Of a DNA stretch of 64,000 nt, positions 36,932-51,100 are shown piece after piece. The position numbers were made by a program, and so were the translations under genes. The notes below the pieces were generated by a model. It was not told the DNA's origin and ran no database searches. It saw only the letters and a program-made list of their open reading frames with translations. Origin of the DNA: Clusia tigrina (taxonomy: Eukaryota; Arthropoda; Insecta; Diptera; Clusiidae); assembly GCA_920105625.2 (NCBI GenBank), contig OV050031.1, positions 81,229,995 through 81,293,994 on the forward strand. The letters run 5' to 3'. How positions within the stretch are numbered: the first letter of the stretch is position 1; every line of letters begins with the position of its first letter.

Positions 36932-38479
36932 GAAGGCAGCAGACCTCCCAATCGACTGCAGCAGCGACTGGGACATCTACAGAAACGCTGACAGGGGCTG
37001 CGACGCCAACTGAGGCAGATAGGGGTAGACATAGGCATAGAGAAATCAGCAGACCCCCCAATCGACAGCGGCATCGACTGAGACGCCTACAGAAACGCTG
37101 ACAGAGGCTGCGATGCCCACTGAGGCGGATAGGGGTAGATATAGGCATACAGAAGGCAGCAGACCCCTCAATCGACAGCGGCAATGACAGAGACGCCTAC
37201 AGAGACTTTGACAGAGGCTGCGACGCCGACTGGAACGACGATTGACACGCCAACTGAGGCAGATAGGGGTATATATAGGCATAGAGAAGGCAGCAGACCT
37301 CCCAATCGACAGCGCCAGCGACTGAGACGCCCACACAGATGCTGACAGAGGCTGCAACGCCGACTGAGGCAGATAGGGGTAGATATAGGCATAGAGAAGG
37401 CAGCAGACCCCCCAATCGACTGCAGCAGGGACTGAGACGTCTACAAAAATGCTTACAGGGGCTGCGACGTCGACTGAGGCAGATAGGGGTAGATATAGGC
37501 ATAGAGAAGGCAGCAGACCAACCCCATTCTACAGCCTCAGCGACTGAGACGCCTACAGAGACGCTGACAGAGGTTGAGACGCCGACTGAGGCAGATAGGG
37601 GTAGATATAGGCACAGAGAAGGCAGCAGATCGCCCAATCGACAGCGGCAGCGACTGACACGCCTACAGAGACGCTGACAGAAACTGCGACGCTGACTGAG
37701 ACGCCGACTGAGGCAGATAGGGGTAGATATAGGCATAGAGAAGGAAGCAGACCTCCCCATTCGACTGCGGCAGCGACAGAGACGTCTACAGAGACGCCGA
37801 TTGAGACGCCGACTGAAGTAGATAGGGGTAGATAAAGGCATAAAAAAGGCAGCAGACCCCCAATCGACAGCGGCAGCTACTGAGACGCCTACAGAAACGC
37901 TGACAGAGGCTGCAACGCTGACTGAGGCAGATAGGGGTAGATATAGGCATAGAGAAGGCAGCAGACCCCCAATCGACAGCGGCAGCGATTGAGATACCTA
38001 CAGATACGCTGACAGATGCTGCGACGCCGAGTGAGACGGCGACTCAGGCCGATAGGGGTAGATATAGGAATAGAGAAGGCAGCAGACCCCCCAATCGACA
38101 GCGGCAACGATTGAGAAGCCTACAGAAACACTGACAGGGGCTGCGACGCCGACTGATGCAGATAGGGGTAGGTATAGGCACAGAGAAGGCAGCAGACCCC
38201 CCAATCGACAACGGCAACTACTGAGACGCAGACTGAGGCAGATAGAGGTAGATATAGGCATAGAGAAGGCAGCAGACTGCGGCAGCGACTGAGACACCTA
38301 CAGAGATGCTGACAGAGGCTGCAGCGCTTACTGAGGCAGATAGGGGTAGATATAGGCATAGAGAAGGCAGCAGACCCCCCAATCAACAGCGGCAGCAACT
38401 AAAACACACACAGAGACGCTAACAGAGGCTGCGACGCCGAGTGAGACGCCGACTGAGGCAGATAGGGGTAGATATAGGC

Positions 38480-38960
38480 ATAGAGAAGGCAGCAGACCTC
38501 CCAATCGACTGCAGCAGCGACTGGGACATCTACAGAAATGCTTACAGGGGCTGCGACGTCGACTGAGGCAGATAGGGGTAGATATAGGCATAGAGAAGGC
38601 AGCAGACCAACCCCATTCTACAGCCTCAGCGACTGAGACGCCTACAGAGACGCTGACAGAGGTTGAGACGCCGACTGAGGCAGATAGGGGTAGATATAGG
38701 CACAGAGAAGGCAGCAGATCGCCCAATCGACAGCGGTAGCGACTGACACGCCTACAGAGACGCTGACAGAAACTGCGACGCTGACTGAGACGCCGACTGA
38801 GGCAGATAGGGGTAGATATAGGCATAGAGAAGGAAGCAGACCTCCCCAATCGACAGCGGCAGCGACAGAGACGTCTACAGAGACGCCGATTGAGACGCCG
38901 ACTGAAGTAGATAAAGGCATAAAAAAGGCAGCAGACCCCCCAATCGACAGCGGCAGCGAC
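38480..38960 (+). repeat. 671-bp higher-order unit, partial third copy
   Basis: Matches the right part of copy 2 at offset 2224 and includes the 10-bp deletion near 38909. Upstream, a different private event is seen at 38276: ccccccaattga (12 bp, the C-run and what follows) is missing, so agcaga runs directly into ctgcgg. Confidence 0.8.
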
Positions 38961-41900
38961 TGAGACGCCTACAGAAACGCTGACAGAGGCTGCAACGCTG
39001 ACTGAGGCAGATAGGGGTAGACATAGGCATAGAGAAATCAGCAGACCCCCCAATCGACAGCGGCATCGACTGAGACGCCTACAGAAACGCTGACAGAGGC
39101 TGCGATGCCCACTGAGGCGGATAGGGGTAGATATAGGCATACAGAAGGCAGCAGACCCCTCAATCGACAGCGGCAATGACAGAGACGCCTACAGAGACTT
39201 TGACAGAGGCTGCGACGCCGACTGGAACGACGATTGACACGCCAACTGAGGCAGATAGGGGTATATATAGGCATAGAGAAGGCAGCAGAACCCCCAATCG
39301 ACAGCGGCAGCGACTGAGACACCCACAGAGACGCTGACAGAGGCTGCGACGCCGACTGAGACGCCGACTGAGGCAGAAAGGGGTAGATAAAGGCATAAAG
39401 AAGGCAGCAGACCAACCCCATTCTACAGCCTCAGCGACTGAGACGCCTACAGAGACGCTGACAGAGGTTGAGACGCCGACTGAGGCAGATAGGGGTAAAT
39501 ATAGGCACAGAGAAGGCAGCAGATCGCCCAATCGACAGCGGCAGCGACTGACACGCCTACAGAGACCCTGACAGAAACTGCGACGCTGACTGAGACGCCG
39601 ACTGAGGCAGATAGGGGTAGATATAGGCATAGAGAAGGAAGCAGACCTCCCCAATCGACAGCGGTAGCGACAGAGACGTCTACAGAGACGCCGATTGAGA
39701 CGCCGACTGTAGTAGATAGGGGTAGATAAAGGCATAAAAAAGGCAGCAGACCCCCCAATCGACAGCGGCAGCGACTGAGACGCCTACAGAAACGCTGACA
39801 GAGGCTGCAACGCTGACTGAGGCAGATAGGGGTAGATATAGGCATAGAGAAGGCAGCAGACCCCCCAATCGACAGCGGCAGCGATTGAGATACCTACAGA
39901 TACGCTGACAGATGCTGCGACGCCGAGTGAGACGGCGACTCAGGCCGATAGGGGTAGATATAGGAATAGAGAAGGCAGCAGACCCCCCAATCGACAGCGG
40001 CAGCGACTGAGAAGCCTACAGAAACACTGACAGTGGCTGCGACGCCGACTGATGCAGATAGGCTTAAGTATAGGCACAGAGAAGGCAGCAGACCCCCCAA
40101 TCGACAACGGCAACTTCTGAGACGCAGACTGAGGCAGATAGAGGTAGATATAGGCATAGAGAAGGCAGCAGACCCCCCAATTGACTGCGGCAGCGACTGA
40201 GACACCTACAGAGATGCTGATAGAGGCTGCAGCGCTTACTGAGGCAGATAGGGGTAGATATAGGCATACAGAAGGCAGCAGACCCCTCAATCGACAGCGG
40301 CAATGACAGAGACGCCTACAGAGACTTTGACAGAGGCTGCGACGCCGACTGGAACGACGATTGACACGCCAAGTGAGGCAGATAGGGGTATATATAGGCA
40401 TAGAGAAGGCAGCAGAACCCCCAATCGACAGCGGCAGCGACTGAGACACCCACAGAGACGCTGACAGAGGCTGCGACGCCGACTGAGACGCCGACTGAGG
40501 CAGAAAGGGGTAGATAAAGGCATAAAGAAGGCAGCAGACCCCCCAATCGACAGCGGCAACGACTTAGAAGCCTACAGAAATGCTGACAGAGGCTGCGATG
40601 CCGACTGAGGCCGATAGGGGTAGATATTGGGATAGAGAAGGCAGTAGAACCCTCAATCGACAGCGGCAACTACACAGATGCCTACAGAGACTTTGACAGA
40701 GGCTGCGAAGCCGACTGAAACGACGATTGACACGCCAACTGAGGCTGATAGGGGTATACATATATAGGCATAGAGAAGGCAGCAGACCCCCCCAATCGAT
40801 AGCGGCAGCGGTTGAGACGCCCACAGAGACGCTGACAGAGGCTGCGACGCCGACTGAGATGCCGATTGATGCAGATAGGGGTAGATATAGGCATAGAGAA
40901 GGCAGCAGACCCCCCAATCGACTGCAGCAGCGACTGAGACGTCTACAGAAACGCTGACAAGGGCTGCGACGTCGACTGAAGCAGATAGGGGTACATATAG
41001 GCATAGAGAAGGCAGCAGACCAACCCCATTCTACAGCCTCAACGACTGAGACGCCTACAGAGACGCTGACAGAGGTTGAGACGCCGACTGAGGCAGATAG
41101 GGGTAGATATAGGCACAGAGAAGGCAGCAGATCGCCCAATCGACAGCGGCACCGACTAACACGCCTACAGAGACGCTGACAGAAACTGCGACGCTGACTG
41201 AGACGCCGACTGAGGCAGATAGGGGTAGATATAGGCATAGAGAAGGAAGCAGACCTCCCCATTCGACTGCGGCAGCGACAGAGACGTCTACAGAGACGCC
41301 GATTGAGACGCCGACTGAAGTAGATAGGGGTAGATAAAGGCATAAAAAAGGCAGCAGACCCCCAATCGACAGCGGCAGCTACTGAGACGCCTACAGAAAT
41401 GCTTACAGGGGCTGCGACGTCGACTGAGGCAGATAGGGGTAGATATAGGCATAGAGAAGGCAGCAGACCAACCCCATTCTACAGCCTCAGCGACTGAGAC
41501 GCCTACAGAGGCGCTGACAGAGGTTGAGACGCCGACTGAGGCAGATAGGGGTAGATATAGGCATAGAGAAGGCAGCAGACCCCCCAATCGACAGCGCTAG
41601 CGACTGAGACGCCCACACAGACGCTGACAGCGGCTGCAACGCCGACTTAGGAAGATAGGGTTAGATATTGGCATAGACAAAGCAGCAGACCCCCCAATCG
41701 ACAGCGGCAGCGACTGAGACACCTACAGAGACGCTGACAGAGGCTGCGATGCCCACTGAGGGGGATAGGGGTAGATATAGGCATACAGAAGGCAGCAGAC
41801 CCCTAAATCGACAGCGGCAACGATTGAGACGCCCACAGAGACGCTAACAGAGGCTGCGACGCCGACTGAGACGCCGACTGATTCAGATAGGGGTAGATAT

Positions 41901-43629
41901 AGGCATAGAGAAGGCAGCAGACCCCCCAATCGACTGCAGCAGGGACTGAGACGTCTACAGAAACGCTGACAGGGGCTGCGACGTCGACTGAGGCAGATAG
42001 GGGTAGATATAGGCATAGAGAAGGCAGCAGACCCCCCAATCGACAGCGGCAGCGACTAAAACGCCCACAGATACACTGACAGAGGCTGCGACACCGACTG
42101 AGACGCCGACTGAGGCAGATAGGGGTAGATATAGGCATAGAGAAGGCAGCAGACCCCCCAATCGACAGCGCCAGCGACTGAGACGCCTACAGAGACGCTG
42201 ACAGAGGCTGCGACGCCGACTGAGGTAGATAGGGGTAGATATAGGCATAGAGAAGTCAGCACACCCCCCAATCGACAGCGGCAGCGACTGAGACGCCCAC
42301 AGAGACGCTGACAGAGGCTGCGACGCCGACTGAGACGCCGACTGCGGCAGATAGGGGTAGATATAGGCATAGAGAAGCCAGCACACCCCCCAATCGACAG
42401 CGGCAGCGACTGAGACGCCTACAGAAACGCTGACAGACGCTGCGACGCCGACTGAGACGCCGACTGAGGCAGATAGGGGTATATATAGGCATAGAGAAGG
42501 CAGCAGACCCCCCCAATCGCCAGCGGCAGCGATTGAGACGCCCACAGAGACGCTAACAGAGGCTGCGACGCCGACTGAGACGCCGACTGATTCAGATAGG
42601 GGTAGATATAGGCATAGAAAAGGCAGCATACCCCCCAATCGACTGCAGCAGTGACTGCGACGTCTACAGAAACGCTTACAGGGGCTGCGACGTCGACTGA
42701 GGCAGATAGGGGTAGATATATGCATAGAGAAGGCAGCAGACCAACCCCATTCTACTGCCGTAGCGACTGAGACGCTTACAGAGACGCTGACAGAGGTTGA
42801 GACGCCGACTGAGACGCCGACTGAGGCAGATAGGGGTAGATATAGGCATAGAGAAGCCAGCACACCCCCCAATCGACAGCGGCAGCGACTGAGACGCCCA
42901 CAGAGACACTGACAGAAGCTGCGACGCTTACTGAGACGCCGACTGAGGCAGAAAGGGGTAGATAAGGGCATAGAGAAGGCAGCAGACCCCCCAATCGACA
43001 GCGGGAACCACTGAGACGCCTACAGAGACGCTGTCAGATGTTGCGACGCCGACTGAGACGCCGACTGAGGCAGATAGGGGTAGATATAGGCATAGAGAAG
43101 GCAGCAGACCTCCCAATCGACAGCGCCAGCGACTGAGACGCCCACACAGATGCTGACAGAGGCTGCAACGACGACTGAGGCAGATAGGGGTAGATATAGG
43201 CATAGAGAAGGCAGCAGACCCCCCAATCGACTGCAGCAGCGACTGAGACGTCTACAGAAACGCTTACAGGGGCTGCGACGTCGACTGAGGCAGATAGGGG
43301 TAGATATATGCATAGAGAAGGCAGCAGACCAACCCCATTCTGCAGCCGTAGCGACTGAGACGCTTACAGAGACGCTGACAGAGGTTGAGACGCCGACTGA
43401 GGCAGATAGGGGTAGATATAGGCACAGAGAAGGCAGCAGATCGCCCAATCGACAGCGGCAGCGACTGACACGCCTAGAGAGACGCTGACAGAAGCTGCGA
43501 CGCTGACTGAGACGCCGACTGAGGCAGATAGGGGTAGATATAGGCATAGAGAAGGAAGCAGACCTCCCCAATCGACAGCGGCAGCGACTGAGACGTCTAC
43601 AGAGACGCCGATTGAGACGCCGACTGAAG

Positions 43630-46600
43630 TAGATAGGAGTAGATAAAGGCATAGAGAAGGCAGCAGACCCCCCAATCGACAGCGGCAGCGACTGAGACGC
43701 CTACAGAAACGCTGACAGAGGCTGCGACGCTGACTGAGGCAGATAGGGGTAGATATAAGCATAGAGAAGGCAGCAGACCCCCCAATCGACAGCGGCAGCG
43801 ATTGAGATACCTACAGATACGCTGACAGATGCTGCGACGCCGAGTGAGACGGCGACTCAGGCCGATAGGGGTAGATATAGGAATAGAGAAGGCAGCAGAC
43901 CCCCCAATCGACAGTGGCAGCGACTGAGAAGCCTACAGAAACACTGACAGGGGCTGCGACGCCGATTGATGCAGATAGGGGTAGATATAGGCATAGAGAA
44001 GGCAGCAGACCCCCCTATCGACTGCGGCAGCGACTGAGACGCCTACTGAGTTTCTGACAGAGGCTGCAGCGCTTACTGAGGCAGATAGGGGTAGTTAAAG
44101 GCATAGAGAAGGCAGCAGACCCCCCAATCAACAGCGGCAGCAACTGAAGCACACACAGAGACGCTAAAAGAGGCTGCGACGCCGACTGAGACGCCGACTG
44201 AGGCAGATAGGGGTAGATATAGGCATAGAGAAGGCAGCAGACCTCCCAATCGACTGCAGCAGCGACTGGGACATCTACAGAAACGCTGACAGGGGCTGCG
44301 ACGCCAACTGGGGCAGATAGGGGTAGACATAGGCATAGAGAAGTCAGCAGACCCCCCAATCGAAAGCGGGATCGACTGAGACGCCTACAGAAACGCTGAC
44401 AGAGGCTGCGATGCCCACTGAGGCGGATAGGGGTAGATATAGGCATACAGAAGGCAGCAGACCCCTCAATCGACAGCGGCAATGACAGAGACGAATACAG
44501 AGACTTTGACAGAGGCTGCGACGCCGACTGAAACGACGATTGACACGCCAACTGAGGTAGATAGGGGTATATATAGGCATACAGAAGGCAGCAGACCCCT
44601 CAATCGACAGCGGCAGCGACTGAGACAACCACAGAGACGCTGACAGAGGCTGCGACGCCGACTGAGACGCCGACTAAGGCAGAAAGGGGTAGATAAAGGC
44701 ATAAAGAAGGCAGCAGACCCCCCAATCGACAGCGGCAGCGACTGAGACGCCTACAGAAATGCTGACAGAGGCTGCGATGCCGACTGAGGCCGATAGGGGT
44801 AGATATTGGGATAGAGAAGGCAGTAGAACCCTCAATCGACAGCGGCAACTACAGAGACGCCTACAGAGACTTTGACAGAGGCTGCGAAGCCGACTGAAAC
44901 GACGATTGACACGCCAACTGAGGCTGATAGGGGTATATATAGGCATAGAGAAGGCAGCAGACCCCCCAATCGACAGCGGCAGCAATTGAGACGCCCACAG
45001 AGACGCTGACAGAGGCTGCGACGCCGACTGAGACGCCGATTGATGCAGATAGGGGTAGATATAGGCATAGAGAAGGCCGCAGACCCCCCAATCGACTGCA
45101 GCAGCGACGGAGACGTCTACAGAAACGCTGACAAGGGCTGCGACGTCGACTGAAGCAGATAGGGGTAGATATAGGCATAGAGAAGGCAGCAGACCAACCC
45201 CATTCTACAGCCGCAGCGACTGAGACGCCTACAGAGGCGCTGACAGAGGTTGAGACGCCGACTGAGGCAGATAGGGGTAGATATAGGCATAGAGAAGGCA
45301 GCAGACCCCTCAATCGACAGCGGCAGCGATTGAGATACCTACAGATACGCTGACAGATGCTGCGACGCTGACTGAGACGCCGACTGAGGCAGATAGGGGT
45401 AGATATAGGCATAGAGAAGGAAGCAGACCCCCAATCGACAGCGGCAGCTATGACAGAGGCTGCGACGCCGACTGAAACGCCGATCGACACGCCGACTGAA
45501 GCAGATAGGGGTATATTATGCATAGAGAAGGCAGCAGACCAACCCCATTCTACAGCCGCAGTGACTGAGACGCTTACAGAGACGCTGACAGAGGTTGAGA
45601 CGCCGACTGAGGCAGATAGGGGTAGATATAGGCACAGATAAGGCAGCAGATCGCCCAATCGACAGCGGCAGCGACTGAGACGTCTACAGAGACGCCGATA
45701 GAGACGCCGACTGAAGTAGATAGGAGTAGATAAAGGCATAGAGATGGCAGCAGACCCCCCAATCGACAGCGGCAGCGACTGAGACGCCTACAGAAACGCT
45801 GACAGAGGCTGCGACGCTGACTGAGGCAGATAGGGGTAGATATAGGCATAGAGAAGGCAGCAGACCCCTCAATCGACAGCGGCAGCGATTGAGATACCTA
45901 CAGATACGCTGACAGATGCTGCGACGCTGACTGAGACGCCGACTGAGGCAGATAGGGGTAGATATAGGCATAGAGAAGGAAGCAGACCACCCCAATCGAC
46001 AGCGGCAGCGACTGAGACTTCTACAGAGACGCCGATAGAGACGCCGACTGAAGTAGATAGGAGTAGATAAAGGCATAGAGAAGGCAGCAGACCCCCCAAT
46101 CGACAGCGGCAACGACTGAGACGCCTACAGAAACGCTGACAGAGGCTGCGACGCTGACTGAGGCAGATAGGGGTAGATATAGGCATAGAGAAGGCAGCAG
46201 ACCCCTCAATCGACAGCGGCAGCGATTGAGATACCTACAGATACGCTGACAGATGCTGCGACGCCGAGTGAGACGGCTACTCAGGCCGATAGGGGTAGAT
46301 ATAGGAATAGAGAAGGCAGCAGACCCCCCAATCGACAGCGGCAGCGACTGAGAAGCCTACAGAAACACTGACAGGGGCTGCGACGCCGACTGATGCAGAT
46401 AGGGGTAGGTATAGGCAAAGAGAAGGTAGCAGACCCCCCAATCGACAACGGCAACTACTGAGACGCAGACTGAGGCAGATAGAGGTAGATATAGGCATAG
46501 AGAAGGCAGCAGACCCCCCAATCGACTGCGGCAGCGACTGAGACTCCTACAGAGATGCTGACAGAGGCTGCGGCGCCGACTGAGGCAGATAGGGGTAGAT

Positions 46601-47160
46601 ATAGGCATAGAGAAGGCAGCAGACCCCCCCTATCGACTGCGGCAGCGACTGAGACGCCTACTGAGTTTCTGACAGGGGCTGCAGCGCTTACTGAGGCAGA
46701 TAGGGGTAGTTAAAGGCATAGAGAAGGCAGCAGACCCCCCAATCAACAGCGGCAGCAACTGAAACACACACAGAGACGCTAAAAGAGGCTGCGACGCCGA
46801 CTGAGACGCCGACTGAGGCAGATAGGGGTAGATATAGGCATAGAGAAGGCAGCAGACCTCCCAATCGACTGCAGCAGCGACTGGGACATCTACAGAAACG
46901 CTGACAGGGGCTGCGACGCCAACTGGGGCAGATAGGGGTAGACATAGGCATAGAGAAGTCAGCAGACCCCCCAATCGACAGCGGCAGCGACTGAAACGCC
47001 TAAAGAGACGCTGACAGAGGCTGCGACGGCTGCCACGCCGGCTGAGACGCCGACTGAGACGCCGACTGAGGCGGTAGATACTGGCATAGAGAAGGCAGCA
47101 GAGCCAGAGACGCCCACACATACGCTGACAGATGCGGCGACGCAGACTGTGAACCCGACT
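43630..47160 (+). repeat. 3.5-kb block, first copy
   Basis: Matches 48190-51835. The offset is 4560 from 43631 to about 45290 and 4669-4670 from about 45420 on (cgatcgacac at 45481 and 50150). The step of 109 bp is one monomer gained or lost near 45.3-45.4 kb. The block ends with a copy of the divergent zone C monomer. Confidence 0.87.
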
Positions 47161-47165
47161 GAGGC
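47013..47165 (+). repeat. Divergent zone C monomer (22-bp deletion type)
   Basis: The monomer lacks the C-run and the aatcgacagcgg segment: gagcca is followed directly by gagacgcccacaca. It also has gctgcgacggctgccacg, ggcggtagatactgg and actgtgaacccgactg. Compared with the zone A monomer at 1211, exactly 22 bp are missing between gagcca and gagacgcc. Flanking derived bases (gatactggca, and acgctgacagatgcgg followed by cgacgcagactg) are shared. Copies have junctions at 47101, 51771, 54502, 54958, 57401, 59252 and 59702. Confidence 0.9.
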
Positions 47166-48189
47166 AGATAGGGGTAGATATAGGCATAGAGAAGGCAGCA
47201 GACCCCCCCAATCGACAGCGGCAGCGACTAAAACGCCCACAGATACACTGACAGAGGCTGCGACACCGACTGAGACGCCGACTGAGGCAGATAGGGGTAG
47301 ATATAGGCATAGAGAAGGCAGCAGACCCCCCAATCGACAGCGCCAGCGACTGAGACGCCCACACAGATGCTGACAGAGGCTGCAACGCCGACTGAGGCAG
47401 ATAGGGGTAGATATAGGCTTAGAGAAGGCAGCAGACCCCCCAATCGACTGCAGCAGCGACTGAGACGTCTACAGAAACGCTTACAGGGGCTGCGACGTCG
47501 ACTGAGGCAGATAGGGGTAGATATATGCATAGAGAAGGCAGCAGACCAACCCCATTCTGCAGCCGTAGCGACTGAGACGCTTACAGAGACGCTGACAGAG
47601 GTTGAGACGCCGACTGAGGCAGATAGGGGTAGATATAGGCACAGAGAAGGCAGCAGATCGCCCAATCGACAGCGGCAGCGACTGACACGCCTAGAGAGAC
47701 GCTGACAGAAGCTGCGACGCTGACTGAGACGCCGACTGAGGCAGATAGGGGTAGATATAGGCATAGAGAAGGAAGCAGACCTCCCCAATCGACAGCGGCA
47801 GCGACTGAGACGTCTACAGAGACGCCGATTGAGACGCCGACTGAGGCAGATAGGGGTAGATATAGGCATAGAGAAGGCAGCAGACCCCCCAATCGACAGC
47901 GCCAGCGACTGAGACGCCCACACAGATGCTGACAGAGGCTGCAACGCCGACTGAGGCAGATAGGAGTAGATATAGGCATAGAGAAGGCAGCAGACCCCCC
48001 CAATCGACAGCGGCAGCGACTAAAACGCCCACAGATACACTGACAGAGGCTGCGACACCGACTGAGACGCCGACTGAGGCAGATAGGGGTAGATATAGGC
48101 ATAGAGAAGGCAGCAGACCCCCCAATCGACAGCGCCAGCGACTGAGACGCCCACACAGATGCTGACAGAGGCTGCAACGCCGACTGAGG

Positions 48190-51100
48190 CAGATAGGAGT
48201 AGATAAAGGCATAGAGAAGGCAGCAGACCCCCCAATCGACAGCGGCAGCGACTGAGACGCCTACAGAAACGCTGACAGAGGCTGCGACGCTGACTGAGGC
48301 AGATAGGGGTAGATATAAGCATAGAGAAGGCAGCAGACCCCCCAATCGACAGCGGCAGCGATTGAGATACCTACAGATACGCTGACAGATGCTGCGACGC
48401 CGAGTGAGACGGCGACTCAGGCCGATAGGGGTAGATATAGGAATAGAGAAGGCAGCAGACCCCCCAATCGACAGCGGCAGCGACTGAGAAGCCTACAGAA
48501 ACACTGACAGGGGCTGCTACGCCGATTGATGCAGATAGGGGTAGATATAGGCATAGAGAAGGCTTCAGACCCCCCTATCGACTGCGGCAGCGACTGAGAC
48601 GCCTACTGAGTTTCTGACAGAGGCTGCAGCGCTTACTGAGGCAGATAGGGGTAGTTAAAGGCATAGAGAAAGCAGCAGACCCCCCAATCAACAGCGGCAG
48701 CAACTGAAACACACACAGAGACGCTAAAAGAGGCTGCGACGCCGACTGAGACGCCGACTGAGGCAGATAGGGGTAGATATAGGCATAGAGAAGGCAGCAG
48801 ACCTCCCAATCGACTGCAGCAGCGACTGGGACATCTACAGAAACGCTGACAGGGGCTGCAACGCCAACTGGGGCAGATAGGGGTAGACATAGGCATAGAG
48901 AAGTCAGCAGACCCCCCAATCGAAAGCGGGATCGACTGAGACGCCTACAGACACGCTGACAGAGGCTGCGATGCCCACTGAGGCGGATAGGGGTAGATAT
49001 AGGCATACAGAAGGCCGCAGACCCCTCAATCGACAGCGGCAATGACAGAGACGAATACAGAGACTTTGACAGAGGCTGCGACGCCGACTGAAACGACGAT
49101 TGACACGCCAACTGAGGTAGATAGGGGTATATATAGGCATACAGAAGGCAGCAGACCCCTCAATCGACAGCGGCAGCGACTGAGACAACCACAGAGACGC
49201 TGACAGAGGCTGCGACGCCGACTGAGACGCCGACTAAGGCAGAAAGGGGTAGATAAAGGCATAAAGAAGGCAGCAGACCCCCCAATCGACAGCGGCAGCG
49301 ACTGAGACGCCTACAGAAATGCTGACAGAGGCTGCGATGCCGACTGAGGCCGATAGGGGTAGATATTGGGATAGAGAAGGCAGTAGAACCCTCAATCGAC
49401 AGCGGCAACTACAGAGACGCCTACAGAGACTTTGACAGAGGCTGCGAAGCCGACTGAAACGACGATTGACACGCCAACTGAGGCTGATAGGGGTATATAT
49501 AGGCATAGAGAAGGCAGCAGACCCCCCAATCGACAGCGGCAGCAATTGAGACGCCCACAGAGACGCTGACAGAGGCTGCGACGCCGACTGAGACGCCGAT
49601 TGATGCAGATAGGGGTAGATATAGGCATAGAGAAGGCAGCAGACCCCCCAATCGACTGCAGCAGCGACGGAGACGTCTACAGAAACGCTGACAAGGGCTG
49701 CGACGTCGGCTGAAGCAGATAGGGGTAGATATAGGCATAGAGAAGGCAGCAGACCAACCCCATTCTACAGCCGCAGCGACTGAGACGCCTACAGAGGCGC
49801 TGACAGAGGTTGAGACGCCGACTGAGGCAGATAGGGGTAGATATAGGCATAGAGAAGGCAGCAGACCCCCAATCGACAGCGGCAGCGACTGAGACACCTA
49901 CAGAGACGCTGAAAGGGGCTGCGGCGCCGACTGAGGCAGATAGGGGTAGGTAAAGGCATAGAGAAGGCAGCAGACCCCCCAATGGATAGCGGCAACGACT
50001 AAGACGCCCCCATAGACGTTGACAGAGGCTGCGACGCCGACTGAGAGGCCGACTGAAGTAGATAGGGGTAGATATTGGCATAGAGAAGACAGCAGACCCC
50101 CAATCGACAGCGGCAGCTATGACAGAGGCTGCGACGCCGACTGAAACGCCGATCGACACGCCGACTGAAGCAGATAGGGGTATATTATGCATAGAGAAGG
50201 CAGCAGACCAACCCCATTCTACAGCCGCAGTGACTGAGACGCTTACAGAGACGCTGACAGAGGTTGAGACGCCGACTGAGGCAGATAGGGGTAGATATAG
50301 GCACAGATAAGGCAGCAGATCGCCCAATCGACAGCGGCAGCGACTGAGACGTCTACAGAGACGCCGATAGAGACGCCGACTGAAGTAGATAGGAGTAGAT
50401 AAAGGCATAGAGAAGGCAGCAGACCCCCCAATCGACAGCGGCAGCGACTGAGACGCCTACAGAAACGCTGACAGAGGCTGCGACGCTGACTGAGGCAGAT
50501 AGGGGTAGATATAGGCATAGAGAAGGCAGCAGACCCCTCAATCGACAGCGGCAGCGATTGAGATACCTACAGATACGCTGACAGATGCTGCGACGCTGAC
50601 TGAGACGCCGACTGAGGCAGATAGGGGTAGATATAGGCATAGAGAAGGAAGCAGACCACCCCAATCGACAGCGGCAGCGACTGAGACGTCTACAGAGACG
50701 CCGATAGAGACGCCGACTGAAGTAGATAGGAGTAGATAAAGGCATAGAGAAGGCAGCAGACCCCGCAATCGACAGCGGCAGCGACTGAGATGCCTACAGA
50801 AACGCTGACAGAGGCTGCGACGCTGACTGAGGCAGATAGGGGTAGATATAGGCATAGAGAAGGCAGCAGACCCCTCAATCGACAGCGGCAGCGATTGAGA
50901 TACCTACAGATACGCTGACAGATGCTGCGACGCCGAGTGAGACGGCGACTCAGGCCGATAGGGGTAGATATAGGAATAGAGAAGGCAGCAGACCCCCCCA
51001 ATCGACAGCGGCAGCGACTGAGAAGCCTACAGAAACACTGACAGGGGCTGCGACGCCGACTGATGCAGATAGGGGTAGGTATAGGCAAAGAGAAGGTAGC

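Larger units (their letters stand above)
28281..43000 (+). repeat. Zone B: A-run monomer zone with 671- and 3464-bp duplications
   Basis: The zone is marked by a monomer in which the AT-rich segment reads gataaaggcataaaaaaggc. It lies near 29061, 31301, 32525, 35031 (one A fewer), 36017, 36688, 37831, 38911, 39727 and 41335, with a single outlier in zone A near 4421. The zone A private monomers are absent. The cassette with agcgggaac, also common in zone A, occurs at 28654, 32118 and 43005. Boundaries are approximate, since they are gradual changes in variant content and not breaks in the array. Confidence 0.8.

Noticed and set aside
45482..45530. A unique insertion near ggtatattatgcatag
   Set aside because: The sequence is a monomer variant (shortened AT-rich segment) and recurs near 50170, 53041 and 60263 in duplicated blocks.
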